Shown here: positions 48,950 through 60,484 of the stretch, piece after piece
How positions within the stretch are numbered: the first letter of the stretch is position 1
Layout of the letters: each line of letters opens with the position of its first letter
DNA from: Epiperipatus broadwayi
Taxonomy: Eukaryota > Onychophora > Udeonychophora > Euonychophora > Peripatidae
Direction: 5' to 3'
NCBI GenBank assembly: GCA_028023455.1
Contig: JAQFVV010000443.1
Coordinates: 246,001 to 310,000, forward strand
Length of the DNA stretch: 64,000 bases
Notes under the pieces: generated by a model
Databases searched by the model: none
What the model saw: the letters and a program-made list of their open reading frames with translations, nothing else
Told to the model about the DNA's origin: nothing
Translations under genes and position numbers: made by a program

Positions 48950-49680
48950 GAAAAACTCCATATAGTTCATGTTGGCTCATTTAATGGAAATATTTCTGAT
49001 ACTGATAGACTCTTACTCAAAATGGACAGAATGCAAAAGACATATGAGTATGAGCATAGAAATATCTGAAAGCTTTAAATGAAATTTTCTCATATTATGG
49101 CTACCCCAAAATTATTGTTTCAGATTAAGAAACTGATTTTATATCTGATTTGTTTAAGGACTTTAACAACTAGAGGAATTCACCATTTGTTAACACCCCA
49201 TTTTACACAGTCTAATAGTCTTGCAAGAAAGCAATGCAGCATTTGAAAGAGGTGCTGCAGAAAACTTTTTATAGTGATATTAATGAAGCATTAATTAACA
49301 TTATGTCCATCATTATTTCACTCCACATATGTCAATTAAAAGGACACCAGCTGAGATGTTATTGCATTAAAAATGTCAAACTTACCTATCTGTATTAAAG
49401 CCTAATAATAGCTTGAAGTAAAATGACTTGAATGAAAAAGCTATAAAGTTAGTAATGACATCTGGAACATGATATGTTAAACAGAAAATGGTTTATAGGA
49501 TTAATAATCAGCTTTGTTTCAAGACAATTAAGAGATGTTCAAACTACAAATGGCAAAAGAATGAGGAAACACATAAACCATTTGAGAGTTCATTATTTAG
49601 AATCATTAGAAGAACTGAGTATTAGTGCTAATTCAAAGTTAATTGATACTACTTCAATAAAAGAAAACATGGATATATAG
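48950..49680 (+). pseudogene. Ty3/Gypsy integrase relic, core and C-terminus
   Basis: Plus-strand frames give Leu-Ile-Asp-Ser-Tyr-Ser-Lys-Trp (about 48999-49025), then Pro-Lys-Ile-Ile-Val-Ser-Asp (second catalytic Asp, about 49105-49126) with a stop two residues on, then Gly-Ile-His-His-Leu and a Ser-Asn-Ser-Leu-Ala box (about 49205-49220) where the third catalytic residue (Glu) is no longer visible. The first catalytic Asp is also lost. The frame 49474-49680 encodes the C-terminal SH3-like part, with Trp-Phe-Ile-Gly-Leu-Ile and Arg-Lys-His-Ile-Asn-His-Leu-Arg. Order, spacing and the terminal His-Leu-Arg are those of Gypsy integrases. The relic is interrupted after 49680 by the palindromic insertion. 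Confidence 0.78.
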
Positions 49681-49712
49681 TGCTAATTCAAAGTTAATTG
49701 ATACTACTTCAT
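49625..49712 (+). repeat. Short duplicated segment at the palindrome boundary
   Basis: TGCTAATTCAAAGTTAATTG and the following ATACTACTTCA occur at 49625-49655 and again at 49681-49711. TACTACTTCAATAAAAGAAA appears once more at 50919, right after the inserted block. The pattern shows that host sequence was duplicated as the palindrome arose. Confidence 0.7.
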
Positions 49713-50495
49713 AATAACTGAAACACACAGGCTTATTATATACCTGTGTTTATATATGTAATATATAGGGTATATGAGCACAGTCTTTCACACGACCCAC
49801 CACTCTCCACACTATCTCATAATACTAATACACTTGAACACATATATGTTGAAAAGGTAAATAATCACCAATATACATATTTCATGTTAAACCAGCAATC
49901 ATCAGTTGGTCCAGATTACCATCTCTACACATATATGCTATAAGTGCTCAGATATATATTAAGATAGCCAATCCTTATACTTTAATGGACAGGCTTCAAC
50001 CTACTCTGCACTCCAACTCGTCAATTGTTCATCCAATTGAAAATCTGATGATGGAACACTCAAAGGACACCCTAAGGTTGAGATTCTTGTCATTGATTTT
50101 AGGTCAACATGGGTGTGACAAGAATCTCAGCCTTAGGGTGGCCTTTGAGCATTCCATCATCAGATTTTCAATTGGATGGACAGTTGAAGAGTTGGAGGGT
50201 GGAGTAGGTTGATGCCTGTCCATTAAAGTATAAGGATTGGCTATCTTAATATATATCTGAGCACTTATAGCATATATGTGTAGAGATAGTGATCTGGATC
50301 AACTGATGATTGCTGGTTTAGCAAGAAATACATATATTGGTGGTTATTTATCTTTTCAACATATATGTGTTCAAGTGTATCAGTGTTATGAGATAGTGTG
50401 GAGAGTTGTGGGTTGTGTGAAAGTCTGTGCTCATATACCCTATATATTACATATATAAACCCAGGTATATAATAAGGCTGTGTGTTTCAGTTATT
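49713..50495. repeat. 783-bp near-perfect palindrome
   Basis: The left arm (49713 to about 50085) and right arm (about 50115-50495) are reverse complements at well over 90% by eye, from AATAACTGAAACACACAG to its complement, round a loop of about 25-30 nt centred near 50100. It lies inside the Gypsy relic. Arms contain no gene; the two open frames on each arm (49746-49943, 49985-50212, 50276-50458) are consequences of the symmetry. Palindromes of this size are unstable in clones and can be assembly artefacts of long-read chimeras, though the differences between arms argue for a real one. Confidence 0.82.
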
Positions 50496-50559
50496 TCATA
50501 GTAGAGATTTCTGCCCATCCCTTGTATTAATGGATTATTTCCTGTGTATGAGAGGTCAG

Positions 50560-50918
50560 ATTGACTTTAGGTCAACATGTGTGTGACAAGAATCTCAGCC
50601 TTAGGGTGGTCTTTGAGCGTTCCATCATCAGATTTTCAATTGGATGGACAGTTGAAGAGTTGGAGTGTGGAGTAGGTTGAAGCCTGTCCATTAAAGTATA
50701 AGGATTGGCTATCTTAATATATATCTGAGCACTTATAGCATATATGTGTAGAGATGGTAATCTGGACCAACTGATGATTGCTGGTTTAGCATGAAATACG
50801 TATATTGGTGATTATTTATTTTTTCAACATATATGAGTTCAAGTGTATCAGTGTTTGAGATAGTGTGGAGAGTGGTGGGTCGTGTAAAAGTCTGTGCTCA
50901 TATACCCTATATATTGGT
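50560..50918. repeat. Third copy of the palindrome arm, tandem
   Basis: Repeats the loop and right arm of the palindrome (about 50092-50450) in the same orientation at over 90% identity, starting at GACTTTAGGTCAACATG and ending at CCCTATATATTGG. Beyond it the Gypsy relic resumes with the duplicated TACTACTTCAATAAAAG. The arrangement is arm', loop, arm, spacer of 65 bp, loop, arm. Confidence 0.82.
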
Positions 50919-51247
50919 ACTACTTCAATAAAAGAAAACATAAATATAGTTCAAATACTACTGAACTTAACTTTAAATAACAAGTATTACTTATCTGAGA
51001 AAAATGATTAATAAATGAATTAGAGATTTTTCTAGAAATAAATTTATCTCCTTTAAAACCGCCTTTACTGGAAGAAAACTACTGAGCAGCAGGAGGAAAG
51101 ATATCTACTTCTAACAAGGCCTGCCCGAGTGCAATGAAAAGCTTAAAGACTGCAAGATTATTTATTGGGGAATAATTTTCTAGAGTGAGAGGAAAAATTG
51201 AAATGTGTTTAGTGTTATAAATAAGAAGGGTGTGGGTAGATATGTAT
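50919..51247. other. Gypsy relic tail, unassigned
   Basis: Sequence continuing the interrupted relic after the palindrome. An open run at 50950-51110 is not recognisable; then it merges with the downstream LTR-like repeat. No gene. Confidence 0.4.
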
Positions 51248-51596
51248 ATATGATATTGTTAATGTGAATAAAATTTTATTACAGAAAATTAATTTTACCA
51301 CGCAACATAGACATAATCATTTTATTATTCACTTTAGCAAAATTCACAAGAAATTAGTATGGATTGAACTTAAATTATTTGTGTGGGTTAACTATATATG
51401 TATGAAGAACTCACATACTAAAACAGCAGCAGCAGATGGAGTAAGCGTGTGAGCAAAAGCTTAGAAAACCAGTTGTAGATTTTCTTATTATTAAATAATA
51501 TATATTCAGAAGTAATATATACACTACAAAAATGATTAACATAGAGACTGTCTTTTTAAAGATTAATTATTAGCTCATTTGCCCATATTTATATGT
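51248..51596 (+). repeat. Degenerate 3' LTR-like repeat of the Gypsy relic
   Basis: Downstream counterpart of 47159-47385, interrupted by about 125 bp (51382-51507) containing a short GCAGCAGCAG run. That extra block may be a separate insertion or may have been lost from the upstream copy. Confidence 0.55.
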
Positions 51597-51599
51597 TGT

Positions 51600-53000
51600 A
51601 ATGGTAAGTGCTGTTTTGACAATTGGTTATTAAGTTAATAAAATTTAAAAAATGCAATATATGTAAATTAATTTTAGTCTAGGAGAAGTTAAAAATGACT
51701 AATGGGTGGCAGTGTACATGGTGAAGTGACTACATACAATTTATTTTTAATTGACAAATCTATAATAGCCACAAGCAAATACAAATTAAACTTGCATAGA
51801 AACAAGTTTCCATGCAGATTAAATTATATTTTCTGATCGTAACTCTCCTCCACCTAATACTTTTTTACATTAATAAAATAAATAATCAGCTTGGAGTCAG
51901 TTGAGAAATGACAAACAACAAAATTATTAACAATGTTAATAACTTTAACAAATAGAATTATATGATAATAATAATAAAAATATTTGTATTTATATTTAAA
52001 AAATTATATGACAGATCACGCATGAGTAAGGAAAATTTTTTGTAATTTACAATAACCGATTGAGAATAGCTATAGAAAGAAAGTTCAGTTAATGATCTTA
52101 ATGTCTTTGTGAGCTCACATATATTTTTGTCTGTAAATGTGGGAATATGCCATTGAAATCATCAATTTTAATTGTCAGCTATGCAATGTTAACATTTTAA
52201 CTTCTTTTGATTCATTTCATGGCAGTTTTTCTTATGAGCATTTAAAATAGGTAGATTTGCAGATTAATTATAAAAGTACATTGCTATGGAATAATCACTT
52301 TAGGTGGCTACTTTTCTTCTGATAGCAAGTAAATGGCCATTATTTCTTCAGAATTGAATAGTGATAAACAGATCAGCAGGGTCAAAGCTAATGTTAAGGC
52401 ATGTCTTTGTTTACAGCTCTGCATTCAGCTACAATGCTGGAAAGATCAGGGAAAGCATCCAGGTGGGTTCTTTACTCCATAAAATGAATATTGACTTAAA
52501 TAATCCTTACAAATTTTATTGAAAGACATGATGAAGAAGTAACAATTATTCCCTCCCTTCTTGGAAATGCAGATGATTTTAGTGTTTATTTCCCTCCAAT
52601 CATTTGCAATTGGTTTATATAGCAATGTTCCTTTTAACAAATTATAATATATTTTGTTTTACACTTATTGTTATCATTTTAAAAACACTTTAAAATTTAT
52701 TCTATATACATGACTTTTAATATTTTGTTATACATAAAGAAAAATACTTGTGTAACAGCAATGCCAGTAAACTCAAATGTGAGGTTACATTTGCTCTTCC
52801 TCCATTTAAGAATAAAATGGAGTCAATTTAGCCATAAATATCACTTGATTTTATTTCTACATAAAAAGACAATTTATTTCAATTTTACAATAATGTCATA
52901 CTTAGCCATACTTCTTTGGAAATGGGCTTTTAAGTACAAATAATGTCATCCCTATAAATCCAATAACATTTGTATTCATGTAAAAATAATTTGTTTCATT
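51600..53000. other. AT-rich DNA, nothing recognised
   Basis: No feature with support. The frames at 52446-52640 (-) and 52710-52943 (+) show no motifs. Confidence 0.5.
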
Positions 53001-53214
53001 AATTCAATTAAAATTATTTATTGGACGTAATCATCTGCCTGCAATATTGAGATGACCAAAGAAATCTCCCATTTACAATGAGTGTATCATACAATGAGAA
53101 CACCAAGAGAGCTATCTCAAGCACAAATACAACATCAACCAAACCATGTAATGAATAATACATTTAAATAAAGCCTTGCTCTACTACAAGACTTAGAACC
53201 TGACAAATATAAAA

Positions 53215-53282
53215 TATGCCTAGCTTGCTTTTGAGACTTAGAGGCACTATGCCTAGGTCACTCTTGAGATTTAGAGGATGAT
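53215..53282. repeat. Tandem duplication, about 34-bp unit
   Basis: ATGCCTAGCTTGCTTTTGAG and ATGCCTAGGTCACTCTTGAG begin two adjacent units that both continue with AYTTAGAGG. Two copies only. Confidence 0.6.
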
Positions 53283-53639
53283 AAATACAAATATAATATA
53301 GTTGGGAACAATACTGAGAAAAGAACTCTGAAGTATGAATAAAACATTACAACCTCAAAATAATGTAGCACTCTCCATTCATCATTAATATCAAAAGCAA
53401 CATGATCAACCATTGATAGTGTTTTTTTTTACATGCTTAATCAACAATGCAAAAAATAGAATGATATTTAAATTCTGCACCCTGATGTCTTTTTTAACTA
53501 TTCATTTATTGATATTGCTGGAAAGTATAATGTGACATTTGCATATTAGCCTGATTTAAATATAACAAAAATAATTCTGAAATTTTTTCAAACATTGAGA
53601 GTATAAAAGCAGTACTTCTATTTTTTTTTAACAATCTTT

Positions 53640-55010
53640 CATTATTAAATGGAACACTATTATTATACCTAGTTCATTTGCCATAACTTCTTTGTCAACT
53701 ATTGTTTTAGCATTTGAACAATACAAGTCATTTTTTAAAAACTTAGTCATTTTATTCATTGCTCAGTATGATCTACTTTTGTAATGTGTACTATATAAAT
53801 TATTTGTCCATTCTCCTCTATCAAATACCTATTTACAAGTTCAGAGTCATCAACTTAGAGGCTATCCTTATTCATAAAAGGATTAAACTTTGCTTCTCTC
53901 TAAATATTTTCTTCCATCGTGTCCTTTTTTAATATCTGTATCAGGGGTATGATTTGTTTTTCTAGTAGAAGATCATGGTTCATGACTAGATTGATAGTAA
54001 TATTCCCCATTATTAATATCAATTCTACTTCTGGTCTGACAAATAATTTTTGTCCTATTGGGATTATTGGCACTACCTGCTGATCTTCTATTTTATGTAA
54101 TTATCCATGGAGGTTGTCAAGTCTTCTTTCTTACTATGATTTTTTGTACTTAATAGCATTTACTTTGCTACTATCAAATGCATTGAGTAATTCAGTTATC
54201 TTTATCTACAGTTTTTCTATCAGAAGCTATTAGCATGTGATCAATGTGATTAGAAAAATTATCCCTAACTATGTTTACTGTCTGGCTGTCAAATGAAGTA
54301 TTGATAGTTGAGGCTCTTAATTTGACTACTTGTGTATCAACATCTGTGTATACATACCTATTAACATGTAGTTGACTATTTTTAGGTACAATACTTTTCT
54401 ATAGCCAAGTCTACTTTAGATACAATTTTCTTTTATATCTAGTTCTATTTTCACTAACCTTTCTGTTATCTCTTACTGTATTTTAATTTGACTCATCTTT
54501 CAGTTGAATATTTTCAATTGCTTAAGTCAAATAGTTGATTTCTATCTTTGCCTCAGTCAACCTTTGCCTATTCTCTATTTTTGACTTTTCTACTATCCCA
54601 TGCAATTGTTCAAATTTCTTATAATAATCATCTTCATTCAATTTATTCAATAGAACTTTGAGTCATCACTTTTGCTTTCCAACTTCACAAAATGATTTTC
54701 CAATCTGCTTATTATTTGCTCAATTAATTGCTCTATCTGTTTTGTGTTTTCTTTTGTTTGACTCTCAATTTGGCTTTTAAGTTTTTCATTTTGTTCTTCC
54801 ATTTGGCATTTCATTTCTGTAAACATATGGTATTTGTCCTCTTTATTTTGTGTTTTGAGATCTTTGCTTTGTTTATAATACATTTTAATTTTTTTTATTC
54901 AATTCTGTGAACATGCTCATGATTATGTTCTTAAATTCACTATTATGATTCTCAGTTTTACTTTGCTCAGATTCCATTTCTACTTTAGCTTGGGAAATCA
55001 TATATATAAA
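53640..55010 (-). pseudogene. Coiled-coil gag-like retroelement relic
   Basis: Minus-strand frames run from about 55010 down to 53640. The best, 54883-54647 (78 codons), is made of Lys, Glu, Gln, Asn and Ser with Leu/Ile/Met at heptad-like spacing, a long coiled coil. Beyond it, in other frames, is a Gln/Thr-rich run, then an Asn-Phe-Ser-Asn-His-Ile-Asp-His-Met-Leu run (about 54270-54240), and further Ile/Leu/Asp/Glu-rich text. The composition parallels the plus-strand relic at 57715-58400. Such coiled-coil N-terminal proteins accompany several LTR and other retroelements. No zinc knuckle or enzyme motif is visible, so family and even retroelement origin are inferred. Confidence 0.35.
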
Positions 55011-55285
55011 TTTATAATAAATTTATCTACTCATTATTCTATAAAAAAAAAATTGAAAAAAGATGTATATGAAAACTGTAACATTTATTTATTTAATAAT
55101 TAGAATGCTCACCACTATTTTGAGAATATAATCTTTTCTAAAACTGCAAGATATTTTAATATCTTATTTTATTTATTTACATATTACTATTATCTCTACC
55201 AACCCATTTCTATCACTATCATTGTCTAAAATACTTAGAAATTTATAGATTGATTTTTATTTATAACAAAATAAAGGATTATATT
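55011..55285. other. AT-rich DNA, nothing recognised
   Basis: A short AT-rich spacer without coding or repeat signal, between the minus-strand relic and the homopolymer block. Confidence 0.4.
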
Positions 55286-55321
55286 CAGGTTTGAATCCCA
55301 TGCTAGTACTTTTTTTTTTTT

Positions 55322-55407
<86 letters not shown>

Positions 55408-55464
55408 CTTTTTTTTTATTTTTAATAATTATTATAAAAATAAAAAAAAAAAAAAAATTAATTA

Positions 55465-55500
<36 letters not shown>

Positions 55501-55817
55501 CCATATTAATGGAATAAAAAAATAAATTTATTAATTTATCAAATACATTTAAATTAAAAAAAAACAAAAAGGGGAGGGGGGGCCATTTTAAAAAGATTTT
55601 CCCCCCTTTTTTTAAAAATTTTTGCCCCAAAAAAAAAACCAAAGGGAAAAACACCCGAACCCTTAAATTTTTAATTTTTAATTTTAATTACCCCCCACCC
55701 ACCGGACCCCCCCCCCCAAAGGGGGGGCGAGAAAAATTTTTAAACTTTTCCAAGGGGTTCCCCCTGATTTCTCCACTTTTCACTAAGGGATGCAGGTTTG
55801 AATCCCATGCTAGTACT
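55286..55817. repeat. Homopolymer block between 25-bp direct repeats
   Basis: CAGGTTTGAATCCCATGCTA plus 5 bases occurs identically at 55286-55310 and 55793-55817. Between them are about 115 nt of nearly pure T, then A and T blocks, then G, C and A homopolymers to about 55740. The mono-base runs and random-looking joins are what error-prone consensus gives over a long homopolymer. The 25-bp repeat could be a target duplication of an insertion with a long tail, or the two edges of a misassembled SINE. The poly-Lys frame on the minus strand (55235-55654) is an artefact. Confidence 0.75.
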
Positions 55818-55865
55818 GTCACTGGTCAGGCCAGCAATATCTAAAAAAGAGGGGAGAATAATACC
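55793..55865 (+). repeat. tRNA-derived SINE segment
   Basis: GGTTTGAATCCC (55796-55807) is a near-canonical B box, followed about 45 bases on by GAGGGGAGAATAATACC, the tail seen on the minus strand at 6640-6800 and 9255-9405. The head with the A box lies in the unreliable homopolymer block. Confidence 0.5.
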
Positions 55866-55879
55866 TCTCAAAAGGTGCA

Positions 55880-56040
55880 TATTCTAACCTGTTTGATGTG
55901 CTATTACTAACAGTTGAATGTATTTGGAATATTTAAATAAAATAAAATTTTTCTAGACATTCAATATGCATATTAGGTGATGAAAATAGTCCAATATAAA
56001 AATACAACTAGAACACCATCATCACAAACCTTTAAAACAT
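55880..56040. repeat. Relative of the 24.5-kb hairpin repeat
   Basis: Reverse complement of 24510-24660, sharing TGCTATTACTAACAGTTGAA-like text, TTTTTCTAGACATTCAA and TAGTCCAATATAAAAATACA. It has only one arm of the hairpin. Confidence 0.65.
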
Positions 56041-57150
56041 TTCTATTGCATTCATTCTTAGGAATTTTGTATGAAGATTTTGCTGAGTTTTTCTGTTAGG
56101 AGTTCATTATTTATTTTGCTGTCAAATCAGTAGTGTAATGATACTAATTTTTCTGCATATTTTCTAAACAAAGTTTTTAGTTCATCCATCAGAAATGTAT
56201 AGCTATATACACAGATATCTTAACATCACAATGTATTGCTAAACTATCAGAGGGAAGTTTGTTCAATGTTCACTGCCCAGTTCTTTCACATTTGGCCAAT
56301 AAATATCATTGCCTGCCATTTCTGAGATACCTACCCATCACTGCTGAAGAAGATCCAAATGAGAGGTGGCTAATTGCTAAAAGAATCCAGAAATGCCAGT
56401 TATAAACTCTATCAACATTCAAGAGGACAGGAATGCACTTCAAAAACAAAAGCTATAATGAACCTAGGTAAATATAAAGATATATGATACATTGAAAGTC
56501 TAGATATATTTTATTCTCTTTACAAACTTTACAGACTAAGCTATAGTAAATAACTCTATAGTTGCTGTAATTTAATTTACTTTTTATTTTGATTATTATG
56601 CTATATTGTTTATTGTAAATAAATACATTGTTTTAAGTTGTTAATTTGACTTATTTCTCTCTCCATACCTCCCTGTATAACATTAATTAAAATCAAATTA
56701 TATTAATTATGTATGTGTGGTTCTAATATACATTATGTGATAGTTTGAATCATTTTAGTTTCTTGCTGTTTGCACTAGTCAAAGGAAGTCAAGCACTTGA
56801 AGTGTTTTTAAACCTTTTGTTGTTGATATTCTGGTCAGATTCAGCTGGATGGTACCTGAGGATTTATTCTCAATATAAATAAAATATCTGTAGGAAAGGT
56901 ATTGGCTTCTTTCATTATGAAGGAGTGTGAATGGTATAAATATTGTTATGGTTAATGTGTTAAAATATTAACAATATTAATTCATCTGCTTGTATAATGT
57001 ACTGCATATATATAAAGAATGAATGTTAAATAATGTACTGCATATATATAAAGAATGAATGTTAAATTTTAAAATATTAAATAAAACATTAATTAATATA
57101 TCAATGTCAATTTAAATTGGTTGTAGTGAGTTTCCATTATAAATAGCACA
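56035..57150 (+). repeat. 1.1-kb direct repeat, copy 1 (LTR-like)
   Basis: Aligns in the same orientation with 60485-61570 at about 80% by eye; shared landmarks include GAAGATTTTGCTGAGTTTTT, TGCTAAACTATCAGAGG, ACAAAAGCTATAA, CTAGGTAAATATAAAGATAT and TTTAAATTGGTT. Its distance to copy 2 (4.4 kb), with a gag-like relic between and a GGGGACCAG motif just past its right end (57159-57167), suggests LTRs of one degenerate element. Terminal TG/CA pairs and target duplications were not found. Copy 1 contains a perfect 36-bp tandem duplication at 56995-57066. Confidence 0.6.
56995..57066. repeat. Perfect 36-bp tandem duplication
   Basis: TAATGTACTGCATATATATA plus 16 further bases occurs twice back to back (56995-57030 and 57031-57066) without a mismatch. 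It is absent from the other copy of the host repeat, so it arose after the copies separated. Confidence 0.9.
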
Positions 57151-57154
57151 CAAC

Positions 57155-57714
57155 ATGGGGACCAGAGTTTCCATTATAAATGTTGTCCAATGTAGATGGT
57201 GTCTGATGTATCTATCATAGATATCACTTTGACATGAATGCTCAAATAATTTTGTTCTACTGTATTGAATTTAAATATTAGATCAAGTAATTATTAAATT
57301 GTCATGTTAAATGACAGCTACTAGATAAAAAATAATAAAAATAAAAGTTAATAATTTAATAAAAGGTGTGAGAGTAGAGAAAACAGCCAATATTAAAATA
57401 ACAATTTTATTTGTTTAAACAAATGTTAAATATATATATATGAAGTGTTTAAAAGAAAGATGTATACTAAATAAATAAGTAATTACGGGTAAATGTATAA
57501 AAATGGTGGGAGTCAGAAATATGCAGGCAGATAATGCTAGAGGTGACTGTCATGTGGAAGATCGAATGAATATACCAATTAAATGAAAAAATAAATTAAT
57601 ATATATATATATATATAATAGAGTAGGTAATAAGAAATCAGTAGTAATATTAAAATGATAGTAATATTATCATTAAAGAAATATAATAAAATTAAACAGG
57701 GTAAATGATTACTA
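57155..57714. other. Leader-like AT-rich stretch of the putative element
   Basis: GAGTTTCCATTATAAAT occurs at 57128 and 57168, a 40-bp-spaced duplication. Beyond are (TA)n at 57600-57616 and AT-rich text without a gene. If 56035-57150 is an LTR, this is the untranslated leader. Confidence 0.35.
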
Positions 57715-58400
57715 GGGCAAGAGCAAAAATAAAGCTGAAGATAAAGAATTAAAAAATACTCCCAACAAAGAACAACAACAAAATCAAACTGAAAAGCAGG
57801 AAGTCTCAAATAAACAAGAAAACAGTGATATCATGATCATGATGACTAAAATGTTTGAAGAAAAAAGTCAAAATAATGAGACAAATATAAAACTTATAAA
57901 ACAAAATGAGACCTCCAAAGAGATTAAAAATCAATATAGAGAGATGGTGAACATCAAAAATAAAATGAGACCTTTGAAGAGTTTAAAAAACAAAATGAAG
58001 AGAGTAAAAATCAGAATAGGGAAGAAGCTGAAGAGCTAAAAAATCAAAATAATGAAACAAACAAAAATTAGAAAGTCAAGCTGAAATGCTTGAAAAATTA
58101 GAACAGTAGATTAAATCAGGATACAAAAAATTGAAAGAAGAAATTAAGAAAGAAAGAAATACCAAGAAATTAAAAGAATTAAAATAGTGCATGAAGAAAA
58201 AAATAGAGCTGTTATAGGAATTAATAACAGATAATAAAGTAAAAAATGAAAGAATAATGGAGAATATGAGAATAGAAATTAGTAATTATAGCAGAGAAAA
58301 TAGACAAGATAGAATTTTAAATAGGCAAAATAAAATGTGTAGAGAAATTGGCAAAATAGACATTAATAATTATGCACATGAGACCGAGAATACTAAATGA
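57715..58400 (+). pseudogene. Coiled-coil gag-like retroelement relic
   Basis: The plus strand encodes a Lys/Glu/Asn/Gln-rich chain: an open run from about 57720 through 57833-58039 (68 codons with a Met start), a frame change near 57965, then a parallel run with repeated Lys-x-Gln-Asn-Glu-type units to a stop near 58069, and more of the same to about 58400 through further stops. The repeated units and composition predict a long coiled coil. It lies between two 1.1-kb direct repeats, where an LTR element would have gag, and mirrors the minus-strand relic at 53.6-55.0 kb. There is no capsid motif, zinc knuckle or enzyme motif to prove it. Confidence 0.4.
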
Positions 58401-58404
58401 TAAT

Positions 58405-60480
58405 CCTGCAATAGTAAGTAGTCTAAAAAAATACTTTTTCTTGATCCAGTTAAGTAAGGGGCCATGATCATGACCTTGTGCAATCATCTGCAAAGTACTT
58501 TTCAAGCTTGGTAGAACTCCCTATCAAAAAACCAATAACTTTTGGTGAATATAATTGAGCACTAGTAGCTAGCTATTGTAGCAAGGCATGTCGAGAGAAT
58601 ATAAGTCACTAGGTATCACAAGATAAATAACCTGATGAGTCTTTCACTCCATTCTTCTGTAAGCAAGTAAAATTATGTGCATTAATGACTAAACCACTAT
58701 ATAAATAACAAATTATTAAAATAGTGCAGCATAATTTTCCTTATAATGTAAAGTAAATGCTTATTGGAATGGAGAGAAAGACATTTGAGAACATGGCTGA
58801 GTTATTAAGTGCTTTCAATAGCACCAGGCCTGCTTACAAGGGTAAAGATCAGGATTTAAACCTAAAGAACCTACAATAGTAACATTAACCTTGGACACAG
58901 GACAAACTTTTTAAGTGGATTCTGAAAGAGACAGTTTTCCAGTAGCCCAGAAAGAACAAAAATCTTCAGGCAAATTGAAAGTAACTCAAATCTCACTCAT
59001 GTGAAAGAATATGAGTGACCAAGGAGTGATTCACAATTCCCTAGTGCAAACAGATATGAGAAATATCAGAATAAAAAACTATTAAAAAATAATACATTAA
59101 TTAGATAGATCGGATTGTGAAAAATGATTGAAAAAAAAAGGTTTTATAATGAATATGAGAACTTGTATTTGTTTCCAAATAAAACTGTGAAAAGAAAAAT
59201 AAATATAATAATTATAATCAGTAACAATCCGGAATTATGACATCCAAAATTTTATGAGTAATTCAGCTATGCTTTGAACACAGCAGAGCGTGATAAAATA
59301 AATAAATAATTAAAATAACACATTTGAAATGGGAAATAAAAGAATAAAAATAATAAAATAAAATCATTCATTTTGTATGTACATATTGAGAAATGATGAG
59401 TAAAAAAACATAATTATAGATTGAAGTATGTGTGCATATATAAGTACGTAAAGGAATTGCCAATCATAGTTTATGTTTGATTAAGCTGTTTATTTGTGGA
59501 GACTTTAATTTGCAGATGGGTCTGTGTGTAAAACCCCTGTTATAATGATAATGTTCCAGTAGACAAAAGTCCTGGCATTGATAACAGTGTAGCTGGGAGG
59601 AAAATTCCCAGTGACTTAATAAGAAAAAAATACAAGTTGAATGGGCAGTATAGGTAGTCCTACCATTTGCAGATATCTTGTTTTTCACTTGTATTGCACA
59701 AAATTTGGACCATGCTGTAATCACGTCTGCAGCAAGGTTTCATCAACACAGAATCAATCTTATGTGTTATGCAAAATCCTTAAGTTGGATACCTCTCTAT
59801 GTATTTATTAATTGTAAATTTTGCTCTTCATGATACCCATCTATAAAGAAAATATAGAATTTTTATTCAGTTTAAAATAAATGCATAGAATTAAAATTGG
59901 TCAATGCCTAATGGAAGAAATTGATACCATTTTACTTTTAAATTGGGAGAGGTGTAATGTGACACATATGTATATATGTGTTATATAAAAGAATAATAAT
60001 GTGTATATATTTTTTATAAATAAAAAAGTATATAAAGATTATTTAATACATAAAATGACATTTTTTTTTACTAAATCAAAAGTCTGATTATCCTATTACA
60101 ATGTAGAAGTATTAGAGTTACTATTTTACAAAAACACTTATCTAGTCTTTTAACTACAAAAAATTTCCGATGGATTACGAAAACAAAGAAACTAGATTGT
60201 AACTTTAAATATATGAAAGTAACCATAAAGTTACTTAATGAAAAGAATTTGATTGCACAAATAATTGTTGAAATTCTTTCATTAGAGATCTAATTAAAGA
60301 TTGAAATATTTTGTAAATTATTTGATCAAAAGGAATTAGTATTTCCAACTGATTAGATAATATTATTAAGGTTTAATTAAGAAAAAGAGAAGATTAATTA
60401 AATAAAAGAAGGAGGAATTTGAAAACTAATTAATAATGTATATAGTCTTAGACAATGAGTGACAAGGGTATGAAAGATAC
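58405..60480. other. Unassigned interior of the putative element
   Basis: Less AT-rich patches at 58430-58480, 58790-59030 and 59550-59760 have short stop-ridden frames without recognisable motifs. The minus frames 58317-58505 and 59464-59724 are not convincing. No reverse transcriptase or integrase signature found. Confidence 0.4.
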
Positions 60481-60484
60481 AAAT

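Noticed and set aside
49746-50458. Three plus-strand frames of 60-75 codons
   Set aside because: They fall on the two arms of the palindrome and arise from symmetric repeat sequence.
49625-50918. CRISPR or satellite array
   Set aside because: Repeats are few, long and inverted, with no regular spacers.
55235-55654. 139-codon minus-strand frame, the longest uninterrupted by N
   Set aside because: It is poly-Lys and Phe text from A and T homopolymers in a block of doubtful sequence quality.
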